From: Roseinatronobacter ekhonensis
GTDB lineage: Bacteria; Pseudomonadota; Alphaproteobacteria; Rhodobacterales; Rhodobacteraceae
Direction: 5' to 3'
Length of the DNA: 64,000 bases
Assembly: GCF_900499075.1 (NCBI RefSeq)
Contig: NZ_UIHC01000004.1
Coordinates: 62,001-126,000, forward strand
Positions within the stretch are counted from its first letter, which is position 1. The number at the start of each line of letters is the position of its first letter. The translations under genes were made by a program, and so were the position numbers. This document shows, piece after piece, positions 63,957 through 64,000 of this stretch. The notes below the pieces were generated by a model. That model made no database searches, was not told where the DNA came from, and saw only the letters and a program-made list of their open reading frames with translations.

Positions 63957-64000
63957 CCTGCAAATGAATTGACCACCACGCGGCACAGGCCGCAATCTGC

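Overview
This window is a GC-rich chromosomal segment from an alphaproteobacterium. Gene content and order point to the Rhodobacterales (Roseobacter/Rhodobacter group): a propionyl-CoA carboxylase locus with a PccR-type short-chain fatty acyl-CoA regulator, an F1-only ATP synthase operon separated from F0, DUF2189, DUF4174 and Hint-domain proteins, and a fused 2-aminobenzoyl-CoA monooxygenase/reductase. No rRNA, tRNA, CRISPR array, prophage or insertion sequence was recognised. This is core chromosome plus metabolic operons, not a mobile island. Coding density is high, and many neighbouring genes overlap by 1-8 bases.

Layout. 1-2.7 kb: 3' end of gcvP, a PAP2 membrane phosphatase and a BON-LysM protein. 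2.7-14 kb: propionyl-CoA assimilation. pccR faces left; pccB, a small secreted protein, two tiny paralogous lipoproteins, a conserved unknown, pccA and a membrane protein face right; methylmalonyl-CoA mutase follows after a DUF4174 gene on the other strand. TTTGCAAA boxes sit in front of both pccR and pccB. 14-20.4 kb: DoxX, GNAT, TerB-DnaJ, Ppx/GppA, serS, TfoX-C and a lytic transglycosylase. 20.4-26.7 kb: a DsrE-like protein, a peptide-type ABC binding protein without permeases, a probable small RNA, 3-hydroxybutyrate dehydrogenase, a patatin phospholipase, a thiolase and a GlcG/HbpS protein. 26.7-34 kb: DsbA-like protein, N-acetylmuramoyl-alanine amidase, a WYL regulator with a VOC protein, PBP1A and RF2. 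34-46 kb: two tandem DUF2189 proteins, a Hint protein, cysK, a large MscS channel, rhomboid protease, clpA, gloB and a methyltransferase. 46.5-51.5 kb: atpHAGDC with a strong terminator. 51.5-54 kb: tyrS and anmK. 54-64 kb: a tightly packed catabolic operon.

The last operon runs from the monooxygenase/reductase fusion through SDR, MarR, enoyl-CoA hydratase, acyl-CoA dehydrogenase, tryptophan 2,3-dioxygenase, aryl-CoA ligase, cupin and a flavin monooxygenase. It reads as tryptophan to anthranilate to 2-aminobenzoyl-CoA, followed by dearomatisation and beta-oxidation-like steps. The kynurenine formamidase and kynureninase needed between the dioxygenase and the ligase are not in the visible part. 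The roles of the cupin and flavin monooxygenase are not explained by the known pathway.

The items most worth following up are: the paired micro-lipoproteins inside the pcc operon; a probable 75-nt small RNA with its own promoter and terminator at about 22867-22940; the different TTTGCAAA box arrangements at pccR and pccB; the unassigned enzymes of the 2-aminobenzoyl-CoA operon; and a recurring extragenic motif present three times. All functional names are inferred from sequence motifs and remembered family features; no database search was run.
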